A DNA stretch of 56,069 bases from Streptomyces ipomoeae 91-03. Its GTDB lineage: Bacteria; Actinomycetota; Actinomycetes; Streptomycetales; Streptomycetaceae. The notes under the pieces were generated by a model, which was not told the DNA's origin, made no database searches, and saw only the letters and a list, made by a program, of their open reading frames with translations. Positions 51,940 through 56,069 of the stretch are shown here, piece after piece. Each line of letters opens with the position of its first letter. Position 1 is the stretch's first letter. Position numbers and translations under genes: made by a program. The stretch is from positions 1-56,069 of the forward strand of contig NZ_AEJC01000366.1 in NCBI RefSeq assembly GCF_000317595.1, in the 5' to 3' direction.

Positions 51940-52887
51940 CTACTCGGCCAGCCCCGCGGCGACCCGCGCACAACCCCAGGCCACGGTGACTCCGGCCCCA
52001 CCATGCCCATAGTTGTGCACCACCACGCGGCCATCCGCCGAAGGCACTCGCTCCAGCCGTACGGCCTCACGAGCCGGGCGCAGGCCCACGCGATGCTCCA
52101 GCACCCGCGCCCCGGTGATCTCCGGCCGAATCTCCCCACACCGCGCCACGATCTCCTCGGCGATCACCGGATCCGGCGTCAGCGACCAGTCGTCCTCCTC
52201 CGCTGTACCCCCGAGGATCAACCGACCCGGCTGCGGTATGAAATACGTACTCTTGCCGTCCCCGTGATCCACCGACGTGAGCCATGTGGTGACCCCGGGG
52301 TTCTCCACGACGACCAACTGCCCCCGAATCGGCCGTACGGCCGGATCCGGCACCAACTCCCGCGCACCGAGCCCCGTGCAGTTGACCACGACCGGCGCGT
52401 CGACCGCCGCGAGGTCGGTGACCGTACGCTCCTCGACCGTCCCGCCCGCCGCGACGAACCGGTCGCGCAGCCACCGCAGATGGACCGGCATGTCGATGAC
52501 CGGCAGCCGTGCCCACAGCCCCGTCCCGGGGTACTCCTCGGCGGTGGCGGCCCGCAGCCCCGGCACGCGTGAGGCCCACTCGCCGAGCCTGTCCAGCGCG
52601 GTCTCGCCATGTACGCCTTCGACCATGCGTACGCCTGTCTCGTCGGAGCGTGCCGCCAACTCCTCGTACACGGCGAGCGATTCGAGCGCCCAGTCACCGG
52701 CGAGAGCTTCCGGTTCGATCCGGTACGGCCACCACAGCCCGCCCGCGACGGCGGACGTGGTGCGCTCCACCGGCTCCCGTGCCCAGACCCGTACATGTCT
52801 GCCGCGCTCCGCGAGGACGACGGCCGTCGTCAGCCCGACGACTCCACCACCGACGACGATCACATCACTGTTCGAATTCCTGGTCAC
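51940..52887 (-). CDS. FAD-dependent D-amino-acid oxidase-like protein
   Basis: A 315-residue flavoprotein with the dinucleotide fold VIVVGGGVVGLTTAVVLAER. It also has AVAGGLWWPYRIEPEALAGD, the substrate-site region PVIDMPVHLRWLRDRFVAAG, NCTGLGARELVPDPAVRPIR and the C-terminal signature VVHNYGHGGAGVTVAWGCAR. It would oxidise D-amino acids to keto acids, ammonia and hydrogen peroxide. The GTG at 52887 is the first start; its ribosome site is weak. It is convergent to the BCCT gene and divergent from the gene at 52954. Confidence 0.9.
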   Translation of the reverse strand: MTRNSNSDVIVVGGGVVGLTTAVVLAERGRHVRVWAREPVERTTSAVAGGLWWPYRIEPEALAGDWALESLAVYEELAARSDETGVRMVEGVHGETALDRLGEWASRVPGLRAATAEEYPGTGLWARLPVIDMPVHLRWLRDRFVAAGGTVEERTVTDLAAVDAPVVVNCTGLGARELVPDPAVRPIRGQLVVVENPGVTTWLTSVDHGDGKSTYFIPQPGRLILGGTAEEDDWSLTPDPVIAEEIVARCGEIRPEITGARVLEHRVGLRPAREAVRLERVPSADGRVVVHNYGHGGAGVTVAWGCARVAAGLAE

Positions 52888-52953
52888 GAAGGGACGTTAG
52901 CGGAATATGTCATGCCGTGCTCAGAAGTCGGAATTTGTGGGGATACTCACAAC

Positions 52954-53982
52954 ATGTCTGCCGAGTACGCGACCTTCGGCCTGGCACCGGCGATGCGAGC
53001 CGGTGGCGTCCTCGCCAACGGCGCCTACCAAGCGCACCGGGACTTCGTGGACTTCATCGTCGACGGACGCCCGCTGCTGTACCAGCTCTCCGACCTCGAC
53101 GCCGTCTCTCCCCTCGCCTCCGACGTCCCGCCGTCGATCTTCGGCGCCCAGGTGCGCAGCCTGCTGCTGGAGGCCGAGGCACCGCTGAGGGGCGATCGCT
53201 ACGTCATCTACGGCTGCCCGGAGTGCGCCGACCTCGCCTGTGGCGCCGTGACGGCGGTGATAGAGCGGGTCGGTGACGACTATGTGTGGCGTGACTTCGC
53301 CTGGCAGACGGAGGAGGAGGCCGACCTCAGGCTGAACGGCTACACGGGCATCGGTCCCTTCCGGTTCCACGGCCCCGAGTACCGGAGCGCACTGCAGTCC
53401 CTGCTGCGGGAGTCCGCCGACGAGGTGTCGCCCCGCCGCAGGGTCCTCCTCATCGGTGCCCGTGTCGCGGTGCTCGCCAAACTCGCCGCCGCGCTGCGGG
53501 CGATCGGCATCGGCGCCGACATAGCGCACGGCGCCGACGGCGTGCCCGCCGAGGAACTGCGCACCTACGGCGCCGTGGCCTTCGGCCGGGCCGTGGGGCA
53601 GGCGGACCGCGAAGCCGTACGGCGGGCCTTCGACCGCGCCGGGGTCGAGGTCGCGTACGTCGACGGGCTGGCGCCGATCATCCCGCTCCTCGTCGCCCAG
53701 ATCGAGCACGCCCTCGACCGCAGTCCCGCCCGGCAGCGCCGCCTCACCCGCCTCGTCGCCGCGAGCGGGCAGGCCGGGATCGAGATCACCTCCACGTGTC
53801 GTGTGGAGTTGACCGCGTACCGCCTGGACCGGTTCTCCCGTCCCCACACCTACAGGTTCTTCGACGGCATCCTTCCGGCGGGGCAGCACCGGATCGGGCT
53901 GGACCCGAAGGCCGCGAAGGGCGAATCGTTCATTGTGGCTCGGACGTCGGGGACGGTCTTGGTGGAGCCGATGGGCCGGTGA
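52954..53982 (+). CDS. Unrecognised two-part protein
   Basis: A 342-residue soluble protein that I cannot place. Residues 1-150 contain an all-beta/alpha region with C-x-x-C-x4-C (YGCPECADLACGAVTAVIER), compatible with metal binding. Residues 155-260 read like a Rossmann fold (RRRVLLIGARVAVLAKLAAA, IAHGADGVPAEELRTYGAV, FDRAGVEVAYVDGLAPII). The C-terminal 80 residues are beta-rich (IEITSTCRVELTAYRLDRFS, ESFIVARTSGTVLVEPMG). The ATG at 52954 follows GTGGGGAT. It is monocistronic and divergent from the D-amino-acid-oxidase gene. Confidence 0.7.
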   Translation: MSAEYATFGLAPAMRAGGVLANGAYQAHRDFVDFIVDGRPLLYQLSDLDAVSPLASDVPPSIFGAQVRSLLLEAEAPLRGDRYVIYGCPECADLACGAVTAVIERVGDDYVWRDFAWQTEEEADLRLNGYTGIGPFRFHGPEYRSALQSLLRESADEVSPRRRVLLIGARVAVLAKLAAALRAIGIGADIAHGADGVPAEELRTYGAVAFGRAVGQADREAVRRAFDRAGVEVAYVDGLAPIIPLLVAQIEHALDRSPARQRRLTRLVAASGQAGIEITSTCRVELTAYRLDRFSRPHTYRFFDGILPAGQHRIGLDPKAAKGESFIVARTSGTVLVEPMGR

Positions 53983-54066
53983 CCTGAGGGGTGGGGGCTG
54001 GCAGGTGGTCGGGTGACTGCGGGTCGAGGGGGGGCTGGTCGGTGAGGGCTGATCGCCCCCCGCTTT

Positions 54067-54257
54067 GGGCTCCGCTCCCGTTCTGGGCTCCGCTCCCGTT
54101 CTGGGCTCCGCTCCCGCTTTGGGCTCCGCTCCCGCTTTGGGCTCCGCTCCCCGCTCTGGGTTTCGCCTCCGCTTTGGGCTCCGCTCCCGTTCTGGGTTTC
54201 GCCTCCGCTTTGGGTTTCGCTCCCGTTCTCGGCTTCGCCTCCGCTCTCGGCTTCGCT
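54067..54257. repeat. Minisatellite: about 10.5 copies of an 18-bp unit
   Basis: The consensus unit is GGGCTCCGCTCCCGTTCT. Copies start at 54067, 54085, 54103, 54121, 54139, 54158, 54176, 54194, 54212, 54230 and 54248. The fifth is 19 bp long. Variants alternate between CTCCGCTCCCGTTCT and TTTCGCCTCCGCTTT. All six frames are open across much of it and give hexapeptide repeats, which I regard as by-products. It is followed by GC-rich inverted sequences containing GGAGGGGCCC and GTGGGGCCCCAC. Confidence 0.9.
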
Positions 54258-54323
54258 TGAGCGGGAGGGGCCCATAGGCGGGAGGGGCCCCAAGGGTGGG
54301 GCCCCACTGAGTGGGAGGGCCCC

Positions 54324-54373
54324 ATCGCGGCGGAGCCGCACATCGATGCAGCCCCGCGCCCCGTACGGGGCGC
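54324..54373 (-). repeat. Dispersed Streptomyces intergenic repeat, copy 4
   Basis: On the minus strand it reads GGCGCCCCGTACGGGGCGCG, then GGGCTGCATCGATGTGCGGC and TCCGCCGCGAT. The arrangement matches copy 2 at 46632-46680. It contains the perfect stem GCGCCCC / GGGGCGC around GTAC. Confidence 0.7.
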
Positions 54374-54439
54374 CGCCCTCACCGGCGCCGCGCCCCTGGA
54401 GGGGCGCTGCCCCGCCGCCGGTCGTTAGGATCGCCCCCT

Positions 54440-56069
54440 GTGACCGCCACCCTCGTCGTCAAGAATCTCGCCGCCGGCCACGGCGACCGCTCGCTCTTCT
54501 CCGGGCTGGACCTCGTTGTCGCCCCCGGCGATGTGATCGGGCTGGTCGGCGCCAATGGCGCGGGCAAGTCCACGCTGCTGCGGCTGCTCGCGGGGCTGCT
54601 CCCGCCGGAGCAGGGGGAGCTACGGCTCTCCCCGCCCACGGCGACCGTCGGCCATCTGCCGCAGGAGCCGGAGCGGCGGGAGGGCGAGACCGTACGGGAC
54701 TTCCTGGCCCGACGCACGGGCGTGGCCGAGGCCCAGCGGGCGATGGACGAGGCCACCCAGGCACTCGTCGACGGGGCGCCGGGCGCGGACGACGCGTACG
54801 CGACCAGTCTGGAGCGGTGGCTCGACCTGGGCGGCGCCGATCTCGACGAACGGGCGGCGGAGGTCGCCGACACGCTGGGCCTCGGCGTCGACCTGGACCA
54901 GCCGATGACGGGCCTCTCCGGCGGCCAGGCGGCTCGCGCCGGCCTCGCCTCCCTCCTCCTCTCCCGCTACGACGTCTTCCTCCTCGACGAGCCCACCAAC
55001 GACCTCGACCTGGACGGCCTGGAACGGCTCGAACGCTTTGTGAGCGGCCTGCGCGCCGGCACGGTCGTCGTCAGCCACGACCGCGAATTCCTCAGCCGCA
55101 CGGTCACCAAGGTCCTCGAACTCGACCTCGCGCAGCAACAGATCAGCCTCTACGGCGGTGGCTACGAGGCCTACCTGGAGGAACGCGAGACCGCGCGCCG
55201 CCACGCCCGCGAGGACTACGAGGAGTACGCCGACAAGAAGGCCGCCCTCCAGGACCGCGCCCAGATGCAGCGCTCCTGGATGGACAAGGGCGTCAAGAAC
55301 GCGCGGCGCAAGGCGGGCAACGACAACGACAAGATCGGCCGCAAGTTCCGCAGCGAGGCCAGCGAGAAGCAGGCCGCCAAGGCCCGGCAGACGCAGCGCA
55401 TGATCGAACGGCTGGAGGTCGTCGAGGAGCCGCGCAAGGAGTGGGAGCTGCACATGGAGATCGCGGCGGCCCCGCGCTCCGGTGCCGTGGTCGCCACCTT
55501 GCGTGACGCGGAGGTCAGGCGGGGCGACTTCGTCTTCGGACCGGTGTCGCTGCAGATCGACTGGGCGGACCGCATCGCCATCACCGGTGCGAACGGTGCG
55601 GGCAAGTCGACCCTGCTGGGCGCCCTGCTCGGCCGGATCGCCCTGGACGCGGGCCATGCCTCCCTCGGTTCCGGTGTCCTCGTCGGCGAGGTCGACCAGG
55701 CGCGGGGGCTCTTCCACGGCTCCGAGTCCCTGCTCGACGCCTTCCGGGCGGCCGTCCCCGACACCGAGCCGGTCGAGGTCCGCACCCTCCTCGCCAAGTT
55801 CGGCCTCAAGTCCGACCATGTCCTACGCCCCGCGATCACCCTCTCCCCGGGCGAACGCACCCGCGCCGCGCTCGCCCTCCTTCAGGGCCGAGGCACCAAC
55901 CTCCTGGTCCTCGACGAACCCACGAACCATCTCGACCTGCCCGCCATCGAACAACTGGAGTCCGCGCTGGACTCCTACGAGGGCACGTTGCTGTTGGTCA
56001 CGCATGACCGGCGGATGCTGGAGGCGGTACGAGTGACGCGAGGCTTCGAGATGACCTCGGGGAAACTGA
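54440..56069 (+). CDS. ABC-F family ATPase, 3' end outside the window
   Basis: At least 543 residues with two ATPase domains and no membrane segments. Domain 1: Walker A GLVGANGAGKST, signature LSGGQAARAGLASLLL, Walker B VFLLDEPTNDLDLDGLE. Domain 2: Walker A ITGANGAGKST, signature LSPGERTRAALALLQ, Walker B LLVLDEPTNHLDLPAIEQ. Between them is a charged linker with coiled-coil character (about residues 245-340, ARRHAREDYEEYADKKAALQ). ABC-F proteins act on the ribosome in translation or antibiotic protection, not transport. The start is the GTG at 54440; the last complete in-frame codon is Leu at 56066-56068, so the stop lies at or just past the window end. Confidence 0.9.
   Translation, partial: MTATLVVKNLAAGHGDRSLFSGLDLVVAPGDVIGLVGANGAGKSTLLRLLAGLLPPEQGELRLSPPTATVGHLPQEPERREGETVRDFLARRTGVAEAQRAMDEATQALVDGAPGADDAYATSLERWLDLGGADLDERAAEVADTLGLGVDLDQPMTGLSGGQAARAGLASLLLSRYDVFLLDEPTNDLDLDGLERLERFVSGLRAGTVVVSHDREFLSRTVTKVLELDLAQQQISLYGGGYEAYLEERETARRHAREDYEEYADKKAALQDRAQMQRSWMDKGVKNARRKAGNDNDKIGRKFRSEASEKQAAKARQTQRMIERLEVVEEPRKEWELHMEIAAAPRSGAVVATLRDAEVRRGDFVFGPVSLQIDWADRIAITGANGAGKSTLLGALLGRIALDAGHASLGSGVLVGEVDQARGLFHGSESLLDAFRAAVPDTEPVEVRTLLAKFGLKSDHVLRPAITLSPGERTRAALALLQGRGTNLLVLDEPTNHLDLPAIEQLESALDSYEGTLLLVTHDRRMLEAVRVTRGFEMTSGKL

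Noticed and set aside
54000..54260. Peptides made of hexapeptide repeats on both strands of the minisatellite
   Set aside because: An 18-bp period keeps all frames open by itself. There is no ribosome site, and a 19-bp unit shifts the frame.
53991..54277. The 18-bp repeats as a CRISPR array
   Set aside because: The units are contiguous with no unique spacers, and no cas gene is present. The only Cas-like protein is the transposon TnpB at 4211-5419.

Overview
The window is high-GC DNA with strong third-position GC bias, many GTG starts, 4-bp start/stop overlaps (ATGA, GTGA), actinobacterial gene families and dispersed palindromic intergenic repeats of a kind familiar from Streptomyces. It most likely comes from a Streptomyces chromosome. 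I saw no tRNA, rRNA or CRISPR array.

Layout. (1) 0-5.5 kb: an ABC exporter, about 1 kb with no supported gene, an apparently truncated gene, and an IS200/IS605 element with intact-looking tnpA and tnpB. (2) 5.6-10.7 kb: a methyltransferase coupled to an XdhC-type protein, the last codons of a lost xanthine dehydrogenase subunit, a duplicated regulator/promoter relic, an HTH regulator divergent from a frameshifted SDR gene, and two more relics. (3) 10.4-14.3 kb: modABC molybdate uptake operon, flanked by a frameshifted Mop protein, a stub of a MerR-like HTH regulator and a broken molybdopterin oxidoreductase. (4) 14.2-23.4 kb: a sulfur-scavenging region with three short Cys-ending leader peptides, each in front of a unit: a sulfonate-type binding protein, an orphan winged-helix regulator with an SfnB-like monooxygenase, and an SsuD-like monooxygenase with an amino-acid-type ABC transporter. 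Dead fragments of an ATPase, a permease and a binding protein lie between them. (5) 23.5-34.4 kb: a secreted vanadium-haloperoxidase-like protein, a pectate lyase with an IS701-family element at its stop codon, a truncated beta-propeller gene, a deoxysugar remnant, divergent paralogous alpha/beta hydrolases with a third tail fragment, and a truncated LuxR-type regulator abutting another truncated gene. (6) 34.4-56 kb: ordinary chromosome: endonuclease V, a two-component system, a beta-oxidation-like operon (CoA transferase, thiolase, FadB-type), MerR regulator, macro-domain protein, orphan AtpF-like protein, two secreted peptidases, BCCT transporter, D-amino-acid-oxidase-like flavoprotein, an 18-bp minisatellite and an ABC-F ATPase running off the end.

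Two themes stand out. From 7.6 to 34.4 kb, more than a dozen gene fragments end at abrupt junctions, as expected of an accessory or insertion hotspot eroded by repeated deletion. Inside that debris the sulfur units keep clean leader peptides, and two of them share a 21-bp upstream motif (CCCTAT-N8-TAGGAAA). The best candidate for an under-described system is this cysteine-sensing, leader-controlled sulfur regulon with its receiver-less winged-helix regulator.
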